From contig NZ_CP078138.1 of assembly GCF_019212185.1 (NCBI RefSeq), positions 1,284,501 through 1,348,500 of the forward strand: DNA of 64,000 bases, in the 5' to 3' direction. The DNA is from Pseudomonas fluorescens. GTDB taxonomy: Bacteria > Pseudomonadota > Gammaproteobacteria > Pseudomonadales > Pseudomonadaceae. The notes beneath the pieces were generated by a model. The model worked only from the letters and a program-made list of their open reading frames with translations, searched no databases and had not been told where the DNA came from. A program made the position numbers and the translations under genes. Shown piece by piece: positions 26,877 through 35,140 of the stretch; positions within the stretch are counted from its first letter, which is position 1, and the number at the start of each line of letters is the position of its first letter.

Positions 26877-28286
26877 ATGCGCTATATCAGTACCCGCGGC
26901 CAGGCACCGGCCCTGAATTTCGAAGACGTCCTGTTGGCCGGTCTGGCCAGCGATGGCGGCCTGTACGTGCCCGAGAACCTGCCGCGTTTCACCCAGGAAG
27001 AGATCGCTTCCTGGGCTGGCCTGCCTTACCACGAGCTGGCATTCCGGGTGATGCGCCCGTTCGTTACCGGCAGCATTCCGGATGCCGATTTCAAGAAGAT
27101 TCTTGAAGCGACCTACGGCGCGTTTTCCCACAATGCCGTGGCGCCTTTGCGTCAACTCAACGGCAATGAATGGGTGCTTGAACTGTTCCACGGCCCGACC
27201 CTGGCGTTCAAGGACTTCGCCCTGCAACTGCTCGGTCGCCTGCTCGACTACGTGCTGGAGAAGCGCGGCGAGCGCGTGGTAATTGTCGGCGCGACTTCCG
27301 GCGACACCGGTTCGGCGGCGATCGAAGGCTGCAAGCACTGCGAAAACGTCGACATCTTTATCCTTCACCCGCACAACCGGGTTTCGGAAGTTCAGCGTCG
27401 GCAGATGACCACGCTGTTCGGCGACAACATCCACAACATTGCCATCGAAGGCAACTTCGATGACTGCCAGGAAATGGTCAAGGCCAGCTTCGCCGATCAG
27501 AGCTTCCTCAAGGGGACGCGCCTGGTTGCCGTGAACTCGATCAACTGGGCGCGGATCATGGCCCAGATCGTTTACTACTTCCACGCGTCCCTGCAGTTGG
27601 GCGGTCCGGCGCGTTCGGTGGCGTTCTCGGTGCCGACCGGTAACTTCGGCGATATCTTCGCCGGCTACCTGGCGCGCAACATGGGCCTGCCGATCAACCA
27701 GTTGATCGTCGCCACCAACCGCAACGACATCCTGCACCGCTTCATGAGCGGCAACCAGTACGTCAAGGAAACCCTGCATGCGACCCTGTCGCCGTCGATG
27801 GACATCATGGTCTCGTCGAACTTCGAGCGCCTGCTGTTCGACCTGCATGGTCGCAACGGTGCAGCCATTGCCGGTTTGATGGACAGCTTCAAGCAGGGCG
27901 GTGGTTTCAGCGTCGAGCAGGAGCGCTGGACTGAAGCGCGCAAACTGTTCGACTCGTTGGCCGTGGATGACGCGCAGACCTGCGAGACCATCGCAGAAGT
28001 CTTTGCCCAGACCGGTGAACTGCTCGATCCGCACACTGCCATTGGCGTCAAGGCCGCGCGCGAATGCCGCCGCAGCCTGGATATCCCGATGGTGATCCTT
28101 GGTACTGCGCATCCGGTCAAGTTCCCGGAAGCCGTGGAAAAGGCTGGTGTAGGAAAAGCGCTTGAACTGCCTGCGCACCTTTCGGATTTGTTTGAGCGAG
28201 ACGAGCGTTGCACCGTTCTGCCAAATGACCTGAAAGCCGTGCAGGCCTTTGTCAGTCAGCATGGCAATCGCGGCAAGCCACTCTGA
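26877..28286 (+). CDS. thrC: Threonine synthase
   Basis: This 469-residue PLP enzyme turns O-phosphohomoserine into threonine. It belongs to the longer type II class, with the N-terminal MRYISTRG region and the PLP lysine Lys112 in PTLAFKDFALQ. The glycine-rich phosphate site is ATSGDTGSAAIEG, and SVPTGNFGDIFAGYLA is also characteristic. The ATG at 26877 begins the conserved N-terminus; an upstream extension through the palindrome is rejected. It is followed by an intrinsic terminator, closing the hom-thrC unit. Confidence 0.96.
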   Translation: MRYISTRGQAPALNFEDVLLAGLASDGGLYVPENLPRFTQEEIASWAGLPYHELAFRVMRPFVTGSIPDADFKKILEATYGAFSHNAVAPLRQLNGNEWVLELFHGPTLAFKDFALQLLGRLLDYVLEKRGERVVIVGATSGDTGSAAIEGCKHCENVDIFILHPHNRVSEVQRRQMTTLFGDNIHNIAIEGNFDDCQEMVKASFADQSFLKGTRLVAVNSINWARIMAQIVYYFHASLQLGGPARSVAFSVPTGNFGDIFAGYLARNMGLPINQLIVATNRNDILHRFMSGNQYVKETLHATLSPSMDIMVSSNFERLLFDLHGRNGAAIAGLMDSFKQGGGFSVEQERWTEARKLFDSLAVDDAQTCETIAEVFAQTGELLDPHTAIGVKAARECRRSLDIPMVILGTAHPVKFPEAVEKAGVGKALELPAHLSDLFERDERCTVLPNDLKAVQAFVSQHGNRGKPL

Positions 28287-28308
28287 TCTGCAAAAAACTG
28301 TCACACAT

Positions 28309-28338
28309 GAAGCCCGTCTCCTGACGGGCTTTCTTGTT
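28309..28338 (+). terminator. Intrinsic terminator of hom-thrC
   Basis: AAGCCCGT pairs with ACGGGCTT around a six-base loop, with TTCTTGTT after it, 24 bases downstream of thrC. Confidence 0.85.
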
Positions 28339-28405
28339 CCTGCATGCCACACTTGTCGCCGTTTTGCCCTTCAGGGATGGGTCAGTCAGAGTGAAGGATG
28401 TGGGC

Positions 28406-29764
28406 ATGTGGACAATGACACGCATAAGGCCGGCCGTGTGCTGGTGGTTTTTTTCCTGTCTGCTGGGGTTGGCGCTCTGCATGCGGGCCGCTCAGGCCGA
28501 TGGCCCGGCCGTCAGCTCTGCAGGTACGAGCAAGCCGCTGCAGTTGTCCGCTCGGGAACGAGACTGGATTGCTCATAATCGCCAGGTGATTGTCGCGTCA
28601 GTGCAGTATCCGTTGTATTTGTTCAAGGACGAGCAGGGCCATTGGAGCGGGCTGAATAACGATATTCTTTTACAGCTTTCGCGGATGACCGGCTTGCAGT
28701 TTGTCCACGAAGAGTCGTTTTCCACGGAGCACCTGTTGGGCCTGTTGGAGAGTGCACGAGCCAACATGAGTACCACGCTGGCGATGAACGAGGAGCGCAA
28801 GGCTTACCTGGATTTCAGTCATGCGTTTGGCGGCTCGGGATGGGTCTTCGTCGAACGCGCCGGGGCGCAACCGGTGGAGTCGCTGGAGGCGTTGCAAGGC
28901 AAGGTCCTGGCCTTGCCGGCTCGGCATGCACTGGAAAGCGCCATTCGTCATGAGTATCCGCAGATCGGGCTGCGTTCAGTCAAAACCTACGCAGAGGCGC
29001 GTGCGCTGGTGGAAACCGGCGAGGCCGATGTGACCATCGAAAATGACAACGCCATCTACCGGTTTCCGGCTGGCCGGCTGAAGATTGGTGCGAGCCTGGA
29101 AGGCAAGTGGGAGCACGATCACCTGGCCCTGCGCAAGGAGCAGCCGCAACTGTTGAGCATCCTCAACAAGGCGCTGGAGGCGCTTCCTCCCGGCGAATTG
29201 CAGGCGATCCGCACAAAATGGCTCGAGGGCACCGCCGCAGTCCCACCTTCGCCCTGGCAATCCATGCGTTCGTGGCTTTTCTGGGGCGGTTTGCTGGCGG
29301 GGGTGTTTGGCCTGATCAGCGTGTCATGGCGACAGCGGCTGAACATTCAGGTGAAAAAACGCAAGGCGGCGGAACAGGCGCTGAACGATCAGTTGGCGTT
29401 TCGGCACAGCTTGATCAACGCCATGCCTGATCCGGTGTTTGTGCGTGATCTGCAGGGGCGCCTGCTGCTGTGCAACAAGGGCTACGAGGAGTACCTGTCG
29501 GTCCGCCTGGAGCGGGCTCAAGGCAAATGCCTGCCCGATATGGATGTGCTCCCGGACGCCACGGCCAGGCTCCTGCACGAGGAAATGATGGAGCAATTGA
29601 GCAGTGGCAAAAGTCGTTTCGGCGAGCGCCAACTGATGCTCAAGGACGGCGTCAGGTTTATCTATCAATGGACCGTGCCGTTCTACAGCGCAAGCGGCGA
29701 GCTACGCGGCGTAGTGGGGGGCTGGACCGAACCTCGAGGCAGGTCGTCCCGTACCGGTGACTGA
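28406..29764 (+). CDS. Sensor-like membrane protein: solute-binding domain, TM, PAS; no kinase domain
   Basis: This 452-residue protein has an N-terminal membrane or signal segment (CWWFFSCLLGLALCMRAAQA) and a periplasmic bacterial solute-binding domain of family 3 (about residues 50-280, including LDFSHAFGGSGWVFVER). A second membrane segment follows (about 295-315), then a short coiled linker (KKRKAAEQALNDQLAFR) and one PAS domain (LINAMPDPVFVRDLQGRLLL). This is the front half of EvgS/BvgS-type sensor kinases, but the chain stops just after the PAS end VVGGWTEPRG. No histidine kinase, GGDEF or receiver follows in any frame. It may be a truncated sensor or a stand-alone signalling adaptor. 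ATG 28406 follows AAGGA. Confidence 0.75.
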   Translation: MWTMTRIRPAVCWWFFSCLLGLALCMRAAQADGPAVSSAGTSKPLQLSARERDWIAHNRQVIVASVQYPLYLFKDEQGHWSGLNNDILLQLSRMTGLQFVHEESFSTEHLLGLLESARANMSTTLAMNEERKAYLDFSHAFGGSGWVFVERAGAQPVESLEALQGKVLALPARHALESAIRHEYPQIGLRSVKTYAEARALVETGEADVTIENDNAIYRFPAGRLKIGASLEGKWEHDHLALRKEQPQLLSILNKALEALPPGELQAIRTKWLEGTAAVPPSPWQSMRSWLFWGGLLAGVFGLISVSWRQRLNIQVKKRKAAEQALNDQLAFRHSLINAMPDPVFVRDLQGRLLLCNKGYEEYLSVRLERAQGKCLPDMDVLPDATARLLHEEMMEQLSSGKSRFGERQLMLKDGVRFIYQWTVPFYSASGELRGVVGGWTEPRGRSSRTGD

Positions 29765-29768
29765 CCTG

Positions 29769-29787
29769 CACCACCCGGTGTTTTTTT
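29769..29787 (+). terminator. Weak T-rich terminator after the sensor-like gene
   Basis: A 4-bp stem CACC/GGTG is followed at once by seven T. The stem is short, so the call is tentative. Confidence 0.35.
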
Positions 29788-29935
29788 CCTGTCATCTTTG
29801 CCGTGCATGCTCTGCCAACTCAGGACGGCATCGCGCCTGTGCAGTAACGATGCAGAACTTTCTTCTCGGGCCGGTAGTCATTTACAGTGAATGCGCCTTG
29901 GCACTTTGTCTTCGAACTATTGAGTGGTGATCGAG

Positions 29936-30223
29936 ATGGAAAGTATCAGCCTGTTGTTGGGTGAAGCATTGGCCCCTTATCACGTCACGCTGACGCCGTC
30001 GGGTGTCCACGGCCAGTGCCTGGTGACCTTGAAGAATGCAGTGGGCGCCATCGTGGTTGAGCGTGAGTTCAATCAGGTGCAGTTCATGGATAAACGATTA
30101 CTGACCGATGTCGTCGATGGCTTGCACCGGGACCTGTTGATTGCCGAAGGACGGCTGCAGCCCTGTGCCATCGAGGCACAGCGCAACGTTGCGCAGGACC
30201 GGCACCAGGCGCTCAGCCACTGA
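29936..30223 (+). CDS. DUF3509-type small protein
   Basis: This 95-residue protein is predicted to be cytoplasmic, with no signal or membrane segment. The sequence SLLLGEALAPYHVTLTPSG, with GAIVVEREFNQVQ and DVVDGLHRDLLIAEGR after it, matches what I recall of DUF3509, a short family largely confined to Pseudomonas and without a known function. The ATG at 29936 is preferred over a GTG four codons earlier. About 170 bases of promoter-like DNA precede it, and the sRNA candidate and terminator follow it. Confidence 0.75.
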   Translation: MESISLLLGEALAPYHVTLTPSGVHGQCLVTLKNAVGAIVVEREFNQVQFMDKRLLTDVVDGLHRDLLIAEGRLQPCAIEAQRNVAQDRHQALSH

Positions 30224-30265
30224 TTGGTTTTTTCGGGAACCTTCACCACGTCGAGACTGTCAGAT

Positions 30266-30377
30266 TTTATACCTTCAAGAGCAAGCATTGTGCTCCGGTG
30301 CTTGTCGCTTGAGGTACGGGTCTTTGTAGACCACGTTTAACCCCGAGTTGTCTCCCCACTGCTCGGGGTTTCTTTTT
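30266..30377 (+). ncRNA. Candidate small RNA or structured 3' UTR ending in a strong terminator
   Basis: Downstream of the DUF3509 gene, a TTTATA/TATACC -10-like box at 30266-30273 has TTCACC about 18 bp upstream. It is followed by two short hairpins (GAGCA/TGCTC at 30279-30295; GGTCT ttgt AGACC at 30319-30332) and then by the terminator at 30339. The size of about 100 bases fits a small RNA, but it could equally be the structured end of the DUF3509 mRNA. I do not recognise a known family. Confidence 0.35.
30339..30377 (+). terminator. Strong intrinsic terminator between convergent genes
   Basis: AACCCCGAG and CTCGGGGTT form a 9-bp stem, followed by TCTTTTT. It ends the plus-strand transcript just before the convergent solute-binding-like gene. 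Confidence 0.88.
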
Positions 30378-30386
30378 GCCCGGCGT

Positions 30387-31298
30387 TTACTCAGGCGCGT
30401 CATCCTGAAAAAAGTCCTCGGCGTCGCGCAGGTATTCACTGCGCATTTGCGGGTCGAGCCATTGCGCATAAAACTCGATCAAGCGGTTATGTCGCAGTTG
30501 GCGGATGGTCGCGTTGATGGCGCTTATCGCCTGGCGGCCTTCGGGGATGTCGGAGCAAGCGACATGGATTGATTGGTACTTGGCGTTGCCATGAATACCA
30601 AAGAACTCCAGTTCCTCGGGGGCGATGCCTTGTTGCAACGCCTGATAGCGAATCTCCGGCCAGTAGCCAAGAAGCGAGGTCAGGCGACCCAGGCGCTGCA
30701 TCTGCAGAAGGCTGCCCAGGGCGTCATTGCCATAGTGCGCCGTCAGGCTGCCGGGCGGTGCCTGGCTCAGGGTACGATCGACGGCCTCGCCGTAACTGCG
30801 TTCGGCAACCACGCCCAGCTTGCGGCTTTTGCTCGCCAGCAGTCGTTCGAGATCCACCTGATTGTCAATCAGAAAGGGGCTCAGCGCTGCGTGGTCTTTG
30901 CGGCGTATGGCGACGCCGTTGCTGCGGATCCGATACGCCGGGATCGAATAAACCATTCGCTTTGCCCGCTCAGGGTTCCACAGCAGGGAAGGGTCGCAGG
31001 TAAAACTCGGTTCCAGCAACATCTGCATGCCCCGCGCACGATTGACCCGCAACAGGTCATGGCGATATTGCGGCAGGCTGGCGATCAACAGTGGCATCAG
31101 TTGATCCACTGCACCGAGGTTCTTCTGCGATCCTTCGAAGATGGTCAGTGGCGGTAAGTCGCGCAGGAGCCAGATCAGCGTCTGCTTGTCTTCGGCAGCA
31201 GCGGGCAGGACGTGCAGCCAGGCTAGCGCTGCCGCAATACTCAGCCAGCGCAATACGCGCCCGGTAATCCTGTCCAGCTCAGATTGCCCCGGCTTCAC
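30387..31298 (-). CDS. Exported solute-binding-like protein (TIGR02285-like)
   Basis: This protein of about 303 residues has a likely signal peptide (WLSIAAALAWLHVLPAAAED) and a body like periplasmic solute-binding proteins of family 3. The segments LIWLLRDLPPLTIFEG, YSIPAYRIRSNGVAIRRKD and the C-terminal NRLIEFYAQWLDP fit what I recall of TIGR02285. No transporter genes adjoin it, so a ligand or partner cannot be named. The start is uncertain: GTG at 31298 overlaps the CoA-transferase stop by 20 bases and gives a complete signal peptide. No clear ribosome site is seen, so translational coupling is likely. Confidence 0.65.
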   Translation of the reverse strand: MKPGQSELDRITGRVLRWLSIAAALAWLHVLPAAAEDKQTLIWLLRDLPPLTIFEGSQKNLGAVDQLMPLLIASLPQYRHDLLRVNRARGMQMLLEPSFTCDPSLLWNPERAKRMVYSIPAYRIRSNGVAIRRKDHAALSPFLIDNQVDLERLLASKSRKLGVVAERSYGEAVDRTLSQAPPGSLTAHYGNDALGSLLQMQRLGRLTSLLGYWPEIRYQALQQGIAPEELEFFGIHGNAKYQSIHVACSDIPEGRQAISAINATIRQLRHNRLIEFYAQWLDPQMRSEYLRDAEDFFQDDAPE

Positions 31299-32478
31299 GC
31301 AGGCGCGCGATCTGTGCCGCGTCATAGCCCAGTTCGCCGAGGACCTGGGCGTTGTGTTCGCCCAGTTCGGCGCCGACCCATTCGCAGGAGCCCGGGGTGT
31401 CCGAGAGTTTCGGCACGATGCCGGGCATCTTGAAGGCCTTGCCATCGGGCAGCTTGGCCTGGAGGAACATTTCCCGGGCAATGAATTGCGGGTCGCTGAA
31501 CATGTCTTCGGCGCTGAAGATACGACTGGCGGGGACTTCGGCGGCGTTCAGGCGTTCGATCACGGTATCGAGCGGCAGTGAGCTGACCCACCGATCGATC
31601 ACCCCATACAACTCGTCGCGACGGTTGTCGCGGCCATCGTTGCTGGCCAGGCTCGGGTCATTGGCCAGATCGTCGCGTCCGATGACTTGCATGAAACGCT
31701 TGAAAATCGCATCGCCATTGGCGCCGATCTGTACATGCTTGCCGTCGACACTGGTGTGAATGGAGGAGGGCGTGATGCCGGGCATGATGTTGCCGGTGCG
31801 CTCGCGGATAAAGCCAAACACATCGAACTCCGGGACCATGCTTTCCATCATCGCGAAGATCGCCTCGTACAGCGCCACATCGACGACCTGGCCCTGACCG
31901 CCGTTGACTTCACGGTGACGCAAGGCCATCAAGGCGCCGATCACGCCCCACAGGGCCGCGATCGAGTCTCCAATCGAGATCCCGGTGCGCACCGGTGGAC
32001 GATCCTCGAAGCCGGTGATGTAGCGCAGACCACCCATGGATTCACCGACGGCACCGAACCCCGGCTGGTCCTTCATCGGTCCGGTCTGGCCGAAACCGGA
32101 CAGTCGCACCATTACCAGTTTCGGGTTCAAGGCATGCAGCACATCCCAACCCAGGCCAAGTTTTTCCAGGACCCCGGGGCGAAAGTTTTCGATGAGGATG
32201 TCGGCTTCGCCCAGGAGCTTTTTCAGGATCGCCAGGCCGTCGGGGTGCTTGAGGTTGAGGGTCAGGGATTTTTTGTTGCGGGCCTGGACGAACCACCACA
32301 ACGAGGTGCCTTCGTAGAGTTTGCGCCATTTACGCAGGGGGTCGCCGCCGTCCGGTGATTCGATTTTGGTCACGTCGGCGCCGAATTCGGCACAGATTCG
32401 CGAAGCGAAAGGCCCTGCGATCAGGGTGCCGAGCTCAATGACTTTCAGGCCGGCAAGTGGTTTGGCGGAGAGCGACAT
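31279..32478 (-). CDS. CaiB/BaiF-family (class III) CoA transferase
   Basis: This 399-residue cytoplasmic enzyme moves CoA between carboxylic acids through a catalytic aspartate, probably Asp171 in TGISIGDSIAALWG. Other family signs are LKVIELGTLIAGPFASRICA at the start, IENFRPGVLEKLGL and RLSGFGQTGP. The substrate is not evident; formate, carnitine and succinyl-type donors all occur in the family, and no pathway genes adjoin. ATG 32478 follows AGGA at six bases, and an upstream in-frame start is less likely. It is divergent from the YaeQ gene, with about 150 bases between. Confidence 0.9.
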   Translation of the reverse strand: MSLSAKPLAGLKVIELGTLIAGPFASRICAEFGADVTKIESPDGGDPLRKWRKLYEGTSLWWFVQARNKKSLTLNLKHPDGLAILKKLLGEADILIENFRPGVLEKLGLGWDVLHALNPKLVMVRLSGFGQTGPMKDQPGFGAVGESMGGLRYITGFEDRPPVRTGISIGDSIAALWGVIGALMALRHREVNGGQGQVVDVALYEAIFAMMESMVPEFDVFGFIRERTGNIMPGITPSSIHTSVDGKHVQIGANGDAIFKRFMQVIGRDDLANDPSLASNDGRDNRRDELYGVIDRWVSSLPLDTVIERLNAAEVPASRIFSAEDMFSDPQFIAREMFLQAKLPDGKAFKMPGIVPKLSDTPGSCEWVGAELGEHNAQVLGELGYDAAQIARLREAGAI

Positions 32479-32626
32479 GGACGATCCTGTAGGACAAAGC
32501 GGAATCAATACAGCGTTTTATCATAGCCAGGTGCCCAGCGGCCAAGCTTGATGGCGGTCATGATTCGTTGAATGGTCCTCGCATCGGTTAGACTTGCCGC
32601 CTTTCCTCGTATCAAGAAGCGCGTCC

Positions 32627-33169
32627 ATGGCCCAGCCGTCCACGACCTATAAATTTGAACTGAACCTGACCGATCTCGACCGCAGCGTCTACGAGACGGT
32701 GAAGCAGACCATCGCCCGTCACCCGTCAGAAACTGAAGAGCGGATGACCGTACGGCTGTTGGCCTACGCCTTCTGGTACAACGAGCAGTTGTCCTTTGGC
32801 CGTGGTCTGTCGGACGTCGATGAACCTGCACTGTGGGAAAAGAGCCTGGACGACCGCGTGCTGCACTGGATCGAAGTCGGCCAGCCCGATGCCGACCGCC
32901 TGACCTGGTGTTCGCGTCGCACCGAGCGCACCAGCCTGCTGGCGTACGGCAGCCTGCGGGTGTGGGAAGGCAAGGTGATCCCGGCGATCAAGACCCTGAA
33001 AAACGTCAACATCGCCGCCGTGCCTCAGGACGTGCTGGAGACCCTGGCCCAGGACATGCCCCGCGTGATCAAGTGGGACGTGATGATCAGCGAAGGGACC
33101 ATTTTTGTCACCGACGACCGTGGCCAGCACGAAGTCCAGTTGCAGTGGTTGCAGGGCGAGCGCGGCTAA
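32627..33169 (+). CDS. YaeQ family protein
   Basis: This 180-residue cytoplasmic protein matches the YaeQ family, with YKFELNLTDLDRSVYE at the start and MTVRLLAYAFWYNEQLSFGRGLSD, KVDDRVL-like and HWIEVGQPD segments after it. The fold resembles PD-(D/E)XK nucleases, but the role is unclear; E. coli yaeQ was noted for affecting RfaH-dependent phenotypes. ATG 32627 begins the conserved region. It precedes recJ by 52 bases and may be cotranscribed with it. Confidence 0.88.
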   Translation: MAQPSTTYKFELNLTDLDRSVYETVKQTIARHPSETEERMTVRLLAYAFWYNEQLSFGRGLSDVDEPALWEKSLDDRVLHWIEVGQPDADRLTWCSRRTERTSLLAYGSLRVWEGKVIPAIKTLKNVNIAAVPQDVLETLAQDMPRVIKWDVMISEGTIFVTDDRGQHEVQLQWLQGERG

Positions 33170-33221
33170 AAGCGCTCCCACCTCCATCAAACCCGTATCA
33201 AAGAGAAGCTCCTGACATCCT

Positions 33222-34931
33222 ATGCGTATCGAACCTCGCCAGCTCCCCGCCACCCTGCCATTTCTCGGTGACTTGCCGCCCTTGCTGACCCGCTTGTATG
33301 CGGCTCGCGGCGTGCAGTCCGAGGCGGAGTTGGACAAGAGCCTGGCGCGCCTGATCCCGTTCCAGCAACTCAAGGGGATCGAGGCGGCGGTGGACTTGCT
33401 GGTGGTGGCGCTGGAGCAGCGGCAGCGGATCCTGATCGTCGGCGATTTTGATGCCGACGGCGCGACAGCCAGCACCGTTGGCACCCTCGGCTTGCGGCTG
33501 CTGGGCGCAGCCCATGTCGACTACCTGGTGCCCAACCGGTTCGAGTACGGCTATGGCCTGACCCCGGAGATCGTCGCGGTGGCCCTGCAGCGCCAGCCGC
33601 AGTTGCTGATCACCGTGGACAACGGCATTTCCAGCGTCGAGGGGGTTGCCGCGGCGAAACAGGCCGGGCTCAAGGTGCTGGTGACCGATCACCATTTACC
33701 AGGCGATGAACTGCCGCTGGCCGATGCCATCGTCAATCCCAACCAGCCGGGCTGTACCTTCCCGAGCAAGGCGCTGGCCGGGGTCGGGGTGATTTTCTAT
33801 GTGCTGATGGCCCTGCGCGCGCGCCTGCGTAGCCTCGGCTGGTATGACAGCCGACCGCAACCGAACATCGGTGAACTGCTCGATTTGGTGGCTTTGGGCA
33901 GTGTGGCCGACGTGGTGCCGCTGGATGCCAACAACCGGATCCTGGTGCACCAGGGCCTGGAGCGGATTCGTGCCGGGCGTGCGCGGCCGGGGATCAAGGC
34001 GATCCTCGAAGTGGCCAAGCGCGATCATTCGCGCATCACCTCCACTGATCTGGGTTTTATCCTCGGCCCGCGTCTGAATGCCGCGGGGCGTCTGGACGAC
34101 ATGAGCCTGGGCATCGAATGTCTGCTCACCGATGACGTCGACCTGGCCCGTGAAATGGCCGCGCAACTGGATGGCATGAACCAGGATCGCAAATCCATCG
34201 AGCAGGGCATGCAGCGCGAAGCACTGGCCCAGCTCAAGGATTTGCCCTTGGAATCGATGCCCTTCGGCCTGTGCCTGTTCGATCCGGAGTGGCACCAGGG
34301 GGTGATCGGTATTCTTGCCTCGCGAATGAAAGAGCGCTATTTCCGCCCGACCATCGCCTTTGCCGACGCCGGTGACGGCATGCTCAAGGGCTCGGGACGT
34401 TCGGTGCAGGGCTTTCATATCCGTGACGCCCTGAGTGTGGTGGCGGCGCAGCACCCGGAACTGATCAGCAAATATGGCGGCCACGCCATGGCGGCGGGCC
34501 TGACCTTGCCCGAAGCGAACTTCCCGCTGTTTTGCCAGGCGTTCGACGCCGAAGTGCGACGGCAGATGCGCGAGGAAGACCTGACCGGGCGGTTGCTGTC
34601 GGATGGCACCCTGGCGGTGGAAGAGTTTCATCTGGAACTGGCCCGCGCCCTGCGCCATGCCGGTCCTTGGGGCCAGCACTTCCCGGAGCCGCTGTTTCAC
34701 GGAGTGTTCCAGCTGGTCGAGCAGCGGATCGTTGGCGAGCGCCACCTGAAAGTGGTGCTCAAGAGCGAATGTGGCTCTGTGAAACTCGACGGGATTGCCT
34801 TCGGGGTTGACCGTGAAGTCTGGCCCAACCCGACCATCCGCTGGGTCGAATTGGCCTACAAGCTGGATGTGAACGAGTTCCGCGGCCAGGAAACCGTGCA
34901 ATTGATGATCGCCCATATCGAACCGCGCTGA
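33222..34931 (+). CDS. recJ: Single-stranded-DNA-specific exonuclease RecJ
   Basis: This 569-residue nuclease degrades single-stranded DNA 5'->3' in recombination and mismatch repair. The DHH-family motifs are intact: DFDADG (75-80), VDNG (132-135), TDHHLPG (155-161), then SVADVVPLDANNR, and the DHHA1 motif GGHAMAAGL in the C-terminal half. An OB-fold region follows to the end. The length is normal. It stands downstream of yaeQ, and a hairpin (GGCTGCA/TGCAGCC, 34944-34967) follows without a T-run. Confidence 0.95.
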   Translation: MRIEPRQLPATLPFLGDLPPLLTRLYAARGVQSEAELDKSLARLIPFQQLKGIEAAVDLLVVALEQRQRILIVGDFDADGATASTVGTLGLRLLGAAHVDYLVPNRFEYGYGLTPEIVAVALQRQPQLLITVDNGISSVEGVAAAKQAGLKVLVTDHHLPGDELPLADAIVNPNQPGCTFPSKALAGVGVIFYVLMALRARLRSLGWYDSRPQPNIGELLDLVALGSVADVVPLDANNRILVHQGLERIRAGRARPGIKAILEVAKRDHSRITSTDLGFILGPRLNAAGRLDDMSLGIECLLTDDVDLAREMAAQLDGMNQDRKSIEQGMQREALAQLKDLPLESMPFGLCLFDPEWHQGVIGILASRMKERYFRPTIAFADAGDGMLKGSGRSVQGFHIRDALSVVAAQHPELISKYGGHAMAAGLTLPEANFPLFCQAFDAEVRRQMREEDLTGRLLSDGTLAVEEFHLELARALRHAGPWGQHFPEPLFHGVFQLVEQRIVGERHLKVVLKSECGSVKLDGIAFGVDREVWPNPTIRWVELAYKLDVNEFRGQETVQLMIAHIEPR

Positions 34932-35140
34932 TGCCCCCGGTCGGGCTGCAATGTGCTAACTGCAGCCTGAACCCTCCCTGATCGCCGGATGTCGACTAGG
35001 CTCTAATCACTGCTTGATTGGCCTTGTGACGTTTTTGTCCATTTTTTACCCGCGGGGGCGGGTCCTGCATCCTTTCCAGTCACTCGTCGACTATTCAAAC
35101 AGAACCCTGGAGCCTGCCCACTGGATCAAAGAGGTGCCCC

